From positions 62,001 to 126,000 of the forward strand of contig JAUZFP010000037.1 of assembly GCA_030838475.1 (NCBI GenBank): a stretch of 64,000 bases of DNA, in the 5' to 3' direction. Shown in pieces: positions 52,808 through 61,909 of the stretch. The notes beneath the pieces are model-generated. The model saw only the letters and a program-made list of their open reading frames with translations, did no database searches and was not told the DNA's origin. The position numbers and the translations under genes were made by a program. The DNA is from Actinomycetota bacterium. Lineage in GTDB: Bacteria; Actinomycetota; Actinomycetes; Actinomycetales; Microbacteriaceae. The stretch's first letter is position 1; each line of letters starts with the position of its first letter.

Positions 52808-53605
52808 ATGACCGACTACAGCACAGTTTCCCAGCGCCGACGAATGCTTAACAAGGTTCCGGAAGTCACCGCGATCTTTTGGATCATCAAGGTGCTCGCC
52901 ACGACGGTTGGCGAAACGGCGGCGGACTTTCTCGGCGTCAACCTGAACCTGGGCGAGGCCGTGACCGCGCTCGTCATGTCGGGCGTTCTCGCCGTCGTGC
53001 TGGTCGTGCAGTTCCGACTTCGACGGTACGTGCCCGGCGTGTACTGGCTGGCGGTCGTCCTCATCAGCATCGTTGGGACGTTGGTCAGCGACCTTCTGGT
53101 TGATAATCTCGGCGTTCCGTTGTGGGCAACCACCGTCGTCTTTGCCGTCGCACTCGCGATCACCTTCCTTGTGTGGTTCCGGGTCGAGAAGACCCTGTCT
53201 ATCCACTCCATCCATACCACCGGGCGCGAGGCGTTCTATTGGCTTGCCGTCCTCTTCACCTTCGCCCTCGGAACATCGGCCGGCGACCTGCTGGCCGAGC
53301 AACTCAATCTCGGTTACCTGCTCTCGCTCGGAGTCTTCGCTGGTGCTATCGCTCTCGTCGGGGTCGCCTACTCCGTCTTCAAACTGAATGCGGTGCTGTC
53401 CTTCTGGATCGCGTACGTTTTGACTCGTCCACTGGGGGCGTCGACGGGCGACCTGCTGTCGCAGAGCAGCAAGGACGGCGGGCTCGGGCTCGGCACCACC
53501 AGTACCAGCGCGCTGTTCCTGTCGATCATCCTGATCCTGGTCGTCGTGTTGTCAATTCGGCGGATGGCCACCGGACAGCGGGTCGGCGACCTCGATGCCG
53601 CCTAG
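52808..53605 (+). CDS. Fourfold-repeat membrane protein (COG4705-like)
   Basis: A 265-residue integral membrane protein of eight helices arranged as four related pairs. The repeating core is visible as FWIIKVLATTVGETAADFL, YWLAVVLISIVGTLVSDLL, YWLAVLFTFALGTSAGDLL and FWIAYVLTRPLGASTGDLL. This fits the COG4705 'membrane-anchored repeat' family, of unknown function. AGGAGA lies 4-5 bases before the ATG. Its stop overlaps the end of the convergent gene by 4 bases. The conserved Gly-Thr and Asp in each repeat suggest a transport path. Confidence 0.8.
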   Translation: MTDYSTVSQRRRMLNKVPEVTAIFWIIKVLATTVGETAADFLGVNLNLGEAVTALVMSGVLAVVLVVQFRLRRYVPGVYWLAVVLISIVGTLVSDLLVDNLGVPLWATTVVFAVALAITFLVWFRVEKTLSIHSIHTTGREAFYWLAVLFTFALGTSAGDLLAEQLNLGYLLSLGVFAGAIALVGVAYSVFKLNAVLSFWIAYVLTRPLGASTGDLLSQSSKDGGLGLGTTSTSALFLSIILILVVVLSIRRMATGQRVGDLDAA

Positions 53606-54024
53606 GGTCTCCCGGCCAGGCGGGAGAGCACGCCACGAAACCGGCGAACCAGTTCGTCGGTGTAGCCGTTGGACAGGCCGTACAGCTGTTGACCGATGTC
53701 GGCGCCAAAGTGGCGTGCCCGGATGATCTCCTCGGCGTGAAAGGTGCGCGCAGCCTGCAGCGACGGGAAACCGAGTCCCAGCTCCTCCGCGATCTCGCGC
53801 AGGAGGGCCATGCGGATCCCCTCGCCGTCCGGGCCGATCGGCGTCGTCGCGAGCGCGCGCACGTTGCGGGTGTCGGCGCCATCAATCAACCAAGCGCGTG
53901 CCCGCTCGGGCAGCGCGGTGCCATCGAGAAGGCCAAGCATCCGGGCCGCCTCTGCGCGTCGAATGTCATGTCGGGCCGCGACATTACCTGGTCTGGCCGG
54001 GTTGTCGGCTTCGCGCGCTGGCAT
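53602..54024 (-). CDS. Hypothetical protein, 140 residues
   Basis: A soluble protein rich in Arg and Ala. The central part RALATTPIGPDGEGIRMALL and the helix LREIAEELGLGFPSLQAARTF look like genuine coding sequence, as do IRARHFGADIGQQLYGLSNG and a final helix DELVRRFRGVLSRL. The ATG at 54024 is used without a clear ribosome binding site. I do not recognise a family. Confidence 0.55.
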   Translation of the reverse strand: MPAREADNPARPGNVAARHDIRRAEAARMLGLLDGTALPERARAWLIDGADTRNVRALATTPIGPDGEGIRMALLREIAEELGLGFPSLQAARTFHAEEIIRARHFGADIGQQLYGLSNGYTDELVRRFRGVLSRLAGRP

Positions 54025-54070
54025 GGTTCACCATAACTCGACGCTTTGGGCCATGACGACCCGAAGTGCC

Positions 54071-54367
54071 CTAACGAACCTGGGCGATGATTTCCAGCGT
54101 CCACGGACCGTTGAAGCCGAGCCAACAGTCGCCGCTGGCCGCAGAATTCGCGACGGTCACCGACATCCCCAGGAATCTCGCCCAGCGAGTACAAGCGGAG
54201 ATATCCGTCTCCGCTCGTGGACGACCTTCGACCAGGATCTCCCCGTCGTAGTGGATGACGTCCCAGTCGAGCTCGGGCAGTCGAAGTGCCTCCGCTAACT
54301 CGTGGAACGTCTCCATAATCGACTCCTCATCGGAATCGGTGTGTTGCAAGAGTGGCGCTTGCGACAT
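54071..54367 (-). CDS. Hypothetical protein, 98 residues
   Basis: A small acidic protein, for example LAEALRLPELDWDVIHYDGEILVEGRP and CTRWARFLGMSVTVANS, ending in FNGPWTLEIIAQVR. GGGGGAA lies directly upstream of the ATG at 54367. Charge pattern and composition look coding. No family is recognised. It follows no operon clearly. Confidence 0.55.
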   Translation of the reverse strand: MSQAPLLQHTDSDEESIMETFHELAEALRLPELDWDVIHYDGEILVEGRPRAETDISACTRWARFLGMSVTVANSAASGDCWLGFNGPWTLEIIAQVR

Positions 54368-54472
54368 GTTTCCCCCGCGTGGTTCATCGCGTCTGCCTGA
54401 TCGTTCGACGTCGATGTCTACCTAGAGAGAGCGCGATTGGGGCGATCCATGACGCAAAAATCGACGCGGGTT

Positions 54473-55873
54473 TCACCTGAACGCGGTTACGCCCTGGTCG
54501 GTGCCGAGAAACAGCATCCCGAAGGCGGTGCTGGGCGTCGCGAAATGCGGAACCGATGACCCGACGGCGAGGTTTTGGATGCGTGCACCGGATGCGGTGT
54601 CGAACTGGCTCAGCCGTCCGTCCGGGTACTCGACGGCCCAGAGTTTCGGCCCGATCAGGAGTGGAGCGGCGTTGGCGCCCGGGAACTTCTGCCCGACAGT
54701 GTTGCCGGTCAAGTCAAGCTCCTGGATGCCGCCCCCACGGCACGGTACGTAGATGCGGTTGGTGGCCGCGTCGTAGGCGGGTCCGCCATCCGGATCACTG
54801 CCGCACACGCCCGGGATCGAGGCAACGCGGCTCAGGTCGGACTGCTTCAGGATGTACGCGACATCCGTCTTACCGATTGCGAACACCAACCCACCCGGCA
54901 GGAGCACCGGATTGCCGGTGGCGAGGTCTTCATCGCCACCGGCGACCACATCCTTGAACGACGCAAGCGGCTTCAACCGCGGCGACAGCTTTACGACGCT
55001 CTCCGTGTACTGCTTCGGATCCGGACCGCCCTGCGGCGGGTCCGGATTGGCGTTGCCCGTCGTCACATAGACATTGCCGTGAGAGTCGATGGCCGGGGCT
55101 CCACCGGCCTCCCAGATCGCGCCTCCCTCGCCATCCGCCGCCACCTCAAAAGACAGCGGATCGGGTGCGCCCGACTCCTTCACGCTCACCACCCAGCCGT
55201 GGTACGAACCACAGTCCCCGGCATTTCCGCCGTAGCCGATGTAGACCCGCCCGTTCGCAATCGCGAGGCCGACGCGTTGCAGAAGCGTCTTCGCGTTCTC
55301 GCCCGCCGGGAGCAGAGGGTCGACGTTCTCCGAGAGAAGAACCTTCCCGGTCGCGATGGCGATCGCCACCAGTTGGTGATGAACCGCACCGTTCTCGAAC
55401 ACCTCGCCGACGACATAAACGGTGCCGGTCTTCGGGTCGATTGCCGGCGTACTGGTTATGCCGAGCGGATCGACGTTGCCGCATCCCGCGAAGGTCGCGA
55501 CGTTCGTCAGCGGGGCACCCAGCGACACGGTCCACTCGATCGCCCCGGTGCGCGGATCGAGCGCGGTCACGTGGTTGTTTTCTGACGCGGCGATGACGCG
55601 ATTATCCGCAATCACGGGTTGACCATAGACGGCCGCACCGAGCGATGCCGTCCAGGCGACGACGGTCGGTTCGTGCGGCCCCGCCGAACTGACGGCTCCC
55701 GTGCGTGACTGGTCGGAGTGATAGCTCGGCCAGAGCTCGCTGCTCACGAGGCTCGATGCCGACGGTTTCCCCGTCGCAGGCGGCGACGTTACGTGGTGGC
55801 TGGGGCTAGTACACCCGGTCAGCGCGAAGACTGCGACAACGGCACCAACAACGAGCGCCCTCGAATTCCCCAT
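54473..55873 (-). CDS. PQQ-like beta-propeller lipoprotein
   Basis: A 466-residue exported protein. The signal ends in the lipobox ALTGC (Cys21). The mature part contains repeated propeller blades: VTALDPRTGAIEWTVSLGAPL, GTVYVVGEVFENG, AIDSHGNVYVTTGNAN and RIYVPCRGGGIQELDLTG, as in PQQ-like/BamB repeats. Four cysteines in the mature part may form disulfides. The ATG at 55873 is used; the upstream frame is antisense-like. It lies next to a DsbA-like gene on the same strand, which could help fold it. Likely a periplasmic binding or scaffold protein rather than a dehydrogenase. Confidence 0.85.
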   Translation of the reverse strand: MGNSRALVVGAVVAVFALTGCTSPSHHVTSPPATGKPSASSLVSSELWPSYHSDQSRTGAVSSAGPHEPTVVAWTASLGAAVYGQPVIADNRVIAASENNHVTALDPRTGAIEWTVSLGAPLTNVATFAGCGNVDPLGITSTPAIDPKTGTVYVVGEVFENGAVHHQLVAIAIATGKVLLSENVDPLLPAGENAKTLLQRVGLAIANGRVYIGYGGNAGDCGSYHGWVVSVKESGAPDPLSFEVAADGEGGAIWEAGGAPAIDSHGNVYVTTGNANPDPPQGGPDPKQYTESVVKLSPRLKPLASFKDVVAGGDEDLATGNPVLLPGGLVFAIGKTDVAYILKQSDLSRVASIPGVCGSDPDGGPAYDAATNRIYVPCRGGGIQELDLTGNTVGQKFPGANAAPLLIGPKLWAVEYPDGRLSQFDTASGARIQNLAVGSSVPHFATPSTAFGMLFLGTDQGVTAFR

Positions 55874-55920
55874 ACGACAGTATGGCGACGAGGGCGCTCG
55901 ATCTCGATAGGTCCCGCTGG

Positions 55921-56850
55921 CTAGCTGGTCGGAGTCGGCGTCGGGGTTGGCGTGGAAGTTGACTGGCCGGAGTCGAACTGTGCGCCCGCGGTCTGCTCGA
56001 CGAAAGCGGCAAAAGCGGCGGCGCTCGAAACGTCGTCGCTCGTGATCGGATACTCCACGCCGTCGACGATGACCGTCGGCGTTCCGGTCACGGTCTTCAC
56101 GCTCGAGTCCGGCAGCGGACCGGCGGTCGCGCGATTGGTCGCTGCGCTCACCCACGCCTTGAATTTCTCATCATTAATGCAACTCGAGACCTGCGCCAGG
56201 TTGTGAACTTTCGCGGTCTTGGCAACGGCGATGATCTGCGCGTTGCTCAGACCCGCGGTGTCTTCGGCCGGCTGCTTGACGTACATCTCTTCGGTGAAAG
56301 CCCAGTAGTCATCGGGGGCGTAGTTCGCCACGCATCCGCCCGCATTGGCCGCCCGCGAGGAGTACCTCGTGCCAAGCGACGAGCGGTCAAGGAACGAGAT
56401 CGGGTGGATCTCGATCGTCGCGGCGCCGTTCTTCAGCCAGCTCGTGATCTGCGACTTGTTGGCCGTCTCGAACGCGTTGCAGACGGGGCAGAAGTAGTCG
56501 AGGTAGATACGGATGCTGACGACGCTCGACTTCTTGTCGCGCACCGTTGCAACCGGCTTGCCCTTCGCAGGGATCGCCGGCGTCGGCACAGCCTTGAGGT
56601 CTTTCCCGATGATGATGCCGTCGCTCTGCATGTTGAGCGGGCCCGCTGCGGGTGGGGTGACGCTGTTGACGAGAACGAGCACGATGATGCCGGCGATGGC
56701 CACGACGCCGAGCGCGATGCCGCCCTGAAGGAACACGCGATTGCGCTTCTCCTTCTTGCGTTGCAACTCGCGCAACTCGCGCGCCTTCTCGCGGGCAGCC
56801 TCGCGCCGCTGGTTCTTGGTGCCGCGGTCGCCCGCTCCGCCATATGTCAC
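55921..56850 (-). CDS. Membrane-anchored DsbA-like thiol oxidoreductase
   Basis: A 309-residue protein: a basic cytoplasmic start with a heptad-like helix (REAAREKARELRELQRK), one membrane helix (about 38-62), then an outer thioredoxin domain with active site YFCPVC (Cys121, Cys124), the DsbA helical insert, and the cis-proline region TVTGTPTVIVDG. The C-terminus is a Thr/Pro repeat. The GTG at 56850 has GAGG 7 bases upstream. It should make or shuffle disulfides in exported proteins. Followed by the PQQ-like lipoprotein gene. Confidence 0.92.
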   Translation of the reverse strand: MTYGGAGDRGTKNQRREAAREKARELRELQRKKEKRNRVFLQGGIALGVVAIAGIIVLVLVNSVTPPAAGPLNMQSDGIIIGKDLKAVPTPAIPAKGKPVATVRDKKSSVVSIRIYLDYFCPVCNAFETANKSQITSWLKNGAATIEIHPISFLDRSSLGTRYSSRAANAGGCVANYAPDDYWAFTEEMYVKQPAEDTAGLSNAQIIAVAKTAKVHNLAQVSSCINDEKFKAWVSAATNRATAGPLPDSSVKTVTGTPTVIVDGVEYPITSDDVSSAAAFAAFVEQTAGAQFDSGQSTSTPTPTPTPTS

Positions 56851-56951
56851 GTCAAACCTCGCTGAAGTTGGATGGGTAGTGCTACTGAAGGATAGTAGAA
56901 ACGCTGTCTGTGGTTTTCCTTGAGGCGGCGGTCCGCCGTGGTCCCATTTAG

Positions 56952-56978
56952 TTGTTACCCCAGAGCGGGTGCCATAAT
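56952..56978 (+). promoter_or_regulatory. Possible promoter of the sugar-ATPase gene
   Basis: TTGTTA (56952-56957) and CATAAT (56973-56978) with a 15-base spacer, 80 bases before the ATG. The spacing is short, so this is tentative. A small GGCGC/GCGCC inverted repeat follows. Confidence 0.35.
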
Positions 56979-57060
56979 GGCGGGTGGCGCGAGGTTGCGC
57001 CAATTCCATTCACTAAGGATCGTCCGGCACGTACCTGCCGGTGAAGGAGCAGTAACAACC

Positions 57061-58188
57061 ATGGCATCAGTCACGTTTGACAAGGCAACACGGATCTACC
57101 CGGGCTCCACTCGCCCGGCCGTGGATGCAATCGACATCCAGGTCGAAGACGGCGAGTTTCTCGTCCTCGTCGGACCATCCGGTTGTGGCAAGTCCACGAC
57201 ACTGCGAATGCTCGCCGGTCTCGAAGAGATCAACTCGGGCAACGTATTCATCGGCGACCGCAACGTCACCGACGTTCCCCCGAAGGATCGCGATATCGCG
57301 ATGGTCTTCCAGAACTATGCGCTCTACCCGCACATGACGGTCGCCGAGAACATGGGATTCGCTCTCAAGATCGCGGGCGTCAACAAAGAGGAGCGCGCGA
57401 ACCGCGTACTCGAGGCAGCCAAGCTGCTCGACCTCGAGCCGTACCTCGGCCGCAAGCCGAAGGCGCTCTCCGGTGGACAGCGTCAGCGCGTCGCAATGGG
57501 CCGCGCCATCGTGCGCCAGCCCCAGGTCTTCCTCATGGATGAGCCGCTGTCGAACCTCGACGCCAAGCTTCGCGTCCAGACCCGCACCCAGATCGCGTCC
57601 CTCCAGCGTCGTCTCGGCGTCACCACGGTGTACGTCACGCACGACCAGACGGAGGCACTGACCATGGGCGACCGCATCGCGGTTCTCAAGGACGGCGTCC
57701 TGCAGCAGATCGGTACGCCACGCGACCTGTACGAGAACCCGAAGAACGTCTTCGTGGCCGGCTTCATCGGTAGCCCCGCGATGAACCTCTTCCCGTCCGA
57801 CTTCACCGCCGATGGCGTCAAGTTCGGCTCGCACGTCGTCAAGGTCGACCGCGCAACGCTCGGCGCCATCAAGGGCAAGACGGTCACCGTCGGTGTTCGC
57901 CCCGAGGATGTGACGCTGTCGACGTCGGGCACCGGTCTTCCGGTTGAGGTCGACGTGATCGAGGAGCTCGGCGCAGACGGCAACCTGTTCGGTCATGCCG
58001 AGGTTGACGGCCAGCGCGTGGACCTGTGTGTCCGGGTCGACGGCCGCAAGCACCCGGTCGCGGGCGACAAGGTGTTCCTCACTCCTAAGGAAGGCCACAT
58101 CCACCTGTTTGACTCCGAGTCGGGCGACCGTCTCGGCGCGGCAGTGGTGGTCCCGGCCGAGGACCTGTCACGCCTCAAGAAGGGCTAG
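57061..58188 (+). CDS. Multi-sugar ABC importer ATPase (MsiK/UgpC-like)
   Basis: A 375-residue ATPase of the carbohydrate-import class. Walker A is GPSGCGKST, signature LSGGQRQRVAMGRAI, Walker B FLMDEPLSNLDAKL, H-loop YVTHDQTEALTMGDR. The C-terminal 120 residues form the regulatory OB-fold domain (VGVRPEDVTLS). No sugar permease or binding protein is nearby, which fits a shared ATPase that serves several importers. GGAG lies 12 bases before the ATG. A hairpin follows at 58198. Confidence 0.94.
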   Translation: MASVTFDKATRIYPGSTRPAVDAIDIQVEDGEFLVLVGPSGCGKSTTLRMLAGLEEINSGNVFIGDRNVTDVPPKDRDIAMVFQNYALYPHMTVAENMGFALKIAGVNKEERANRVLEAAKLLDLEPYLGRKPKALSGGQRQRVAMGRAIVRQPQVFLMDEPLSNLDAKLRVQTRTQIASLQRRLGVTTVYVTHDQTEALTMGDRIAVLKDGVLQQIGTPRDLYENPKNVFVAGFIGSPAMNLFPSDFTADGVKFGSHVVKVDRATLGAIKGKTVTVGVRPEDVTLSTSGTGLPVEVDVIEELGADGNLFGHAEVDGQRVDLCVRVDGRKHPVAGDKVFLTPKEGHIHLFDSESGDRLGAAVVVPAEDLSRLKKG

Positions 58189-58197
58189 TCGTTTTCA

Positions 58198-58242
58198 CGG
58201 GCCCGTCATCCACGAGAGCACGCTTCTCGGATGGCGGGCCCG
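58198..58242 (+). terminator. Strong hairpin, terminator or attenuator
   Basis: Arms 58198-58211 and 58229-58242 pair with one mismatch, and the intervening bases contain a second short stem (GAGAG with CTTCTC). It lies 10 bases after the sugar-ATPase stop and 26 bases before the DUF4032 gene; there is no T-run. Confidence 0.6.
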
Positions 58243-58267
58243 ATCGACTTTAACCGGAAGGAATCGC

Positions 58268-59545
58268 ATGGCAGGATCACTCAACATCACGTCGGCGATC
58301 GCCGATCCTGAGCTGCTCGATCTTCCGTGGAATCTCCCGCTCGAGCAGTGGCCTGATGACACCATCGCGGCGCTGCCGAAAGGTATCTCGCGGCATCTGG
58401 TTCGCTTCGCCCACCTCAGCGGCTACGTCATCGCCATCAAGGAGACGTCCGCGGAGTTCGCGCGCCGCGAGTACGACATGCTCCGAACCCTCCAGCGAAT
58501 CGACGTTCCGTGCGTCGAGCCGGTCGCGGTCATTACCGATCGGACCGATGCGGACGGCAACGAGCTCGACTCCGTGCTGGTCACGCGGCACCTGAAATTC
58601 TCGCTGCCCTATCGCGCGCTCTATTCGCAGTCCCTGCGCCCGGAGACGGCGACCCGCCTGGTCGACGCGTTGGCCGTCCTGCTGGTTCGGCTGCACATCG
58701 TCGGCTTCTTCTGGGGCGACGTATCGCTGTCGAACACGCTGTTCCGCCGGGACGCGGGGGCGTTCGCGGCCTACCTCGTCGACGCCGAGACCGGACAGAT
58801 CTACGACGGCCTCTCCAATGGTCAGCGCGAGAACGACCTCGAGATCGCGCGGGTGAACATCGCCGGCGAGCTGCTCGACCTGCAGTCCGGAGGCCGCCTC
58901 GAGCAAGACCTCGACCCGGTCGAGATCAGCAACGGAATTGTGGAGGCCTACCGCAACCTGTGGAAGGAACTCACCGGCCCGGAGGAGTTTGACCAGTCGG
59001 AGCGCTGGCGCATCAACCGGCGGGTCGAGCGGCTCAACAGTCTCGGCTTCGATATCGAGGAACTCGCGATCAAGACCGACGAGAGCGGCACGCAGGTGCG
59101 CATCCAGCCCAAGGTCGTGGATGCCGGACACCACTCGCGACGGCTCCTCCGGCTCACCGGACTCGACGCCGGCGAGAACCAGGCCCGCCGACTGCTCAAC
59201 GACCTCGACTCCTACCGGGCCACCTTCGGCAAGCAGGATGTTGACGAGGAGATGGTCGCCCACGAATGGCTCGCGCAGGTGTTCGAGCCGGTCATCCGCG
59301 CGATTCCGAAAGACCTGCGCGGCAAGCTCGAGCCCGCCGAGATCTTCCACCAGCTGCTCGACCACCGCTGGTACATGTCGCAGAACGAGGGGCGGGATGT
59401 CCCGCTTGCCGAAGCCCTGAACTCGTACGTCGACGAGGTGCTGCGCCACCGGCGAGACGAGGCCACCGTCATCAGCCCGGTCACCGAGTCCATTACGCTG
59501 CCCATTGACGTCATCGATGAGGACGACTGGCGCCTCAAGGTCTGA
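58268..59545 (+). CDS. DUF4032 kinase-like protein
   Basis: A 425-residue protein. The first 250 residues resemble a Kdo/WaaP-type small kinase lobe: VIAIKETSAEFARREYDML with the Lys, VTRHLKFSLPYRALY, then FWGDVSLSNTLF and VDAETGQIY as the catalytic and metal motifs. The rest is the DUF4032 domain, rich in helices. It is likely an intracellular kinase-like protein of unknown target. AAGGAA lies just before the ATG. It follows the MsiK-like gene and precedes an MMPL transporter gene by 11 bases. Confidence 0.85.
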   Translation: MAGSLNITSAIADPELLDLPWNLPLEQWPDDTIAALPKGISRHLVRFAHLSGYVIAIKETSAEFARREYDMLRTLQRIDVPCVEPVAVITDRTDADGNELDSVLVTRHLKFSLPYRALYSQSLRPETATRLVDALAVLLVRLHIVGFFWGDVSLSNTLFRRDAGAFAAYLVDAETGQIYDGLSNGQRENDLEIARVNIAGELLDLQSGGRLEQDLDPVEISNGIVEAYRNLWKELTGPEEFDQSERWRINRRVERLNSLGFDIEELAIKTDESGTQVRIQPKVVDAGHHSRRLLRLTGLDAGENQARRLLNDLDSYRATFGKQDVDEEMVAHEWLAQVFEPVIRAIPKDLRGKLEPAEIFHQLLDHRWYMSQNEGRDVPLAEALNSYVDEVLRHRRDEATVISPVTESITLPIDVIDEDDWRLKV

Positions 59546-59556
59546 ACGGAGAACTG

Positions 59557-61794
59557 GTGAGCGTGTCCCCGCGCCGAGGTCCGCTCGCATCTGTCGGAAG
59601 AAGCGCGGCGCGCCATCCATTTCTCTTCCTCGGTGGCTGGGTGATCGTGCTCGCCGTGATCTTCGCCACCGCGATCCTCGGGCTGGGCGGGCAGAACCTC
59701 TTCGGTCGGCTCGCATCCGGGGTGCCGACGGTGCAGCAGGAGGCGTATCGCGGCCAGCAGCTCCTCACCACGGGCACGAAGAGCACCACGTACACGCTGC
59801 TCGTGCACGGGGTCGACCCGGACTCCCGCGCGGTGGTTCGCATCGCGGGCGACCTGGGGACGAGAGTGTCGGCGGTCCCGCGCGCCCGTTACGTCGACCC
59901 CCTCGCGGTTCCGCTGCGCGCGGACGGCTCGCGACAGCCGGCGCTCGCGTCGGTCTTCTCTACGGATGGTCGCGGAGTACTGCTGTCCGTATCCACGCTT
60001 GGGATCGGCCATGATGCGCCGAGTGCTGGTGCCGAAAGGCAGGTACGGTCGATACTCGACTCGACCGCCACTGAGGTCCGACGGGCCTATCCCCACGCGA
60101 CGGTCGCGGTCGGCGGCGGGGCGCTCCTGCTCAATTCCCTCGTCGGCCAGTCCAGCAAGGACCTCGAAAGGGGTGAAACGGTAGCGCTCCCGATCGCCCT
60201 GGTCGTCATGCTGGTCGTGTTCGGCGGATTCATCGCCGCGGGTCTCCCGCTCCTTGGTGCCCTCGCCTCGATACTCGGCGCGTTCGGTGCCGTGTTTGCC
60301 ACCACGTTTGCGACCGACATCGACGCGACCGTCATCAACGTGATTACGGCCGTCGGGCTCGGGCTGTCGATCGACTACGGCCTCCTCCTGGTCAGCCGAT
60401 TTCGCGAGGAATATCGACGATCGGGCGGCGAAGACGACCCGGACCGGCACGCCCGGAGGCTGCTTCGCATCGAGGCGATCGCGGCAACCACGGCAACCGC
60501 AGGCAGGACCGCAGCCTTCTCGGGCACCACCTTCGCCATCGCGTCGCTGGGCCTGCTGGTGTTCGAGCCCGCGGTCGTGCGCGAAATCGGGATCGCATCC
60601 GTCTTCGTGACGGTGTTCTCGATGCTGTCCGCTCTCACGCTCATGCCCGCACTCCTCAGCGTGACCGGCGAGCGGCTGACCCGACCCGGCGTCCTGACCC
60701 GCGTGCCTGGTGTCCGTCGCTTTATGGGGCGGTTCGGGGATGTCGCGCCAGACGATGGATTCTTCTCCCGGCTAACCCGGCGGGTTCAGCGGCACCCAGC
60801 ACTCGTCACGATCGCCTGCGCCGTGGTGCTGCTCGCGATCGGTTCTCCCCTGCTGTCGCTTCAGCTCGCCAACACGAGCGTCGACGCGATACCGCGGGTG
60901 TCCAGCGAATACACATTCTCAACCGTCGTCGTCGACGACTTCCCGGATGCCGCGACACCCCGCGTCGAACTCGTCACGAGAACCAGGGCAGACGCGGTCG
61001 CCTGGGCAAGGACGGTGAGCGGCGTTCCCGGCGTGAAGTCCGTCGGGACCCCATTACACGCCGGCACCGCCTGGGGCTCGCTCGTGCGGGTCACGAGCAG
61101 CGACGGCGTGAGCGTCGTCCGCGCCATTCGCGCGCAACCGCCGACGTTCGATCACTGGGTCACCGGGCTCGACGCGAGCACCGCCGATCTTGCCGACTCG
61201 CTGGTGCGGGGGGCGCCACTTGCGCTCCTGATCATCGTCCTGGGCACGGTCGTGCTGCTGTTCCTCATGACGGGCTCGCTGATCGTGCCACTCAAGGCGC
61301 TGGTTGCCAGCGCGCTCTCCCTCGGCGCCGCGATGGGAGCGCTGGTCTGGGGTTTCCAAGACGGCAACTTCGCGCACATCCTGAACTTCGATGCGTCGCA
61401 CGTCTACGGCGTCGACGTGATCGTCTTGCTGCTGACGATCGTGTTCGGATTCGGCCTGGCGATGGACTACGAGATGTTCCTGCTCAGCCGGATCAAGGAA
61501 CGTCTGGACGCCGGCACCGACGCGCGGGAGTCCATCGCGCTGGGACTGCAACGATCTGGGCGAATAATCACGTCGGCGGCGCTCATCATCATCGTGGTAT
61601 TCGCCGGATTCGCCACCGGCGATCTGATGATCATCAAACAGCTGGGAATCGCCCTCGCGGTCGCGGTCTTCTTTGACGCAACCCTCGTGCGGTGCCTGCT
61701 GGTTCCGGCATTCATGACCTGGCAGCAGAGCGTCATGTGGTGGGCGCCGCGCTGGGCCAAGCGCCTGCACGCCCGCATCGGCCTCGCCGACTGA
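59557..61794 (+). CDS. MMPL-family membrane transporter
   Basis: A 745-residue RND-type transporter with two repeats of helices. The first large outer loop lies between helix 1 (FLGGWVIVLAVIFATAIL) and helix 2; the middle helices hold GLGLSIDYGLLLVSRFREEYR and the second half GFGLAMDYEMFLLSRIKER, the paired Asp-Tyr motifs of the family's proton path. GGAG lies before the GTG at 59557. MMPL proteins export lipids, sterols or siderophores; the substrate here is unknown. It converges with rlmB across a compound hairpin. Confidence 0.92.
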   Translation: MSVSPRRGPLASVGRSAARHPFLFLGGWVIVLAVIFATAILGLGGQNLFGRLASGVPTVQQEAYRGQQLLTTGTKSTTYTLLVHGVDPDSRAVVRIAGDLGTRVSAVPRARYVDPLAVPLRADGSRQPALASVFSTDGRGVLLSVSTLGIGHDAPSAGAERQVRSILDSTATEVRRAYPHATVAVGGGALLLNSLVGQSSKDLERGETVALPIALVVMLVVFGGFIAAGLPLLGALASILGAFGAVFATTFATDIDATVINVITAVGLGLSIDYGLLLVSRFREEYRRSGGEDDPDRHARRLLRIEAIAATTATAGRTAAFSGTTFAIASLGLLVFEPAVVREIGIASVFVTVFSMLSALTLMPALLSVTGERLTRPGVLTRVPGVRRFMGRFGDVAPDDGFFSRLTRRVQRHPALVTIACAVVLLAIGSPLLSLQLANTSVDAIPRVSSEYTFSTVVVDDFPDAATPRVELVTRTRADAVAWARTVSGVPGVKSVGTPLHAGTAWGSLVRVTSSDGVSVVRAIRAQPPTFDHWVTGLDASTADLADSLVRGAPLALLIIVLGTVVLLFLMTGSLIVPLKALVASALSLGAAMGALVWGFQDGNFAHILNFDASHVYGVDVIVLLLTIVFGFGLAMDYEMFLLSRIKERLDAGTDARESIALGLQRSGRIITSAALIIIVVFAGFATGDLMIIKQLGIALAVAVFFDATLVRCLLVPAFMTWQQSVMWWAPRWAKRLHARIGLAD

Positions 61795-61803
61795 CGAACC
61801 CCG

Positions 61804-61893
61804 GGTGGCGGGAGAAACTGCATGGGCTGGCGGGGGATAGTGCTCGGCGGGCGGAGTTACGACTCCGCCCATCCATCAGTTTCTCCCGCCACC
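61804..61893. terminator. Large compound hairpin between convergent genes
   Basis: A 17-bp perfect outer stem (61804-61820 with 61877-61893) encloses a second perfect stem (61849-61857 with 61862-61870, loop TACG). It lies between the ends of the MMPL and rlmB genes and probably stops transcription from both sides. Confidence 0.75.
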
Positions 61894-61909
61894 GCGGATT
61901 CGAGATGGG

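Noticed and set aside
54066-54076. CCTAACGAAC as a further K-locus box
   Set aside because: It contains the stop codon of the small gene at 54071 and has no repeat partner 11 bp away.
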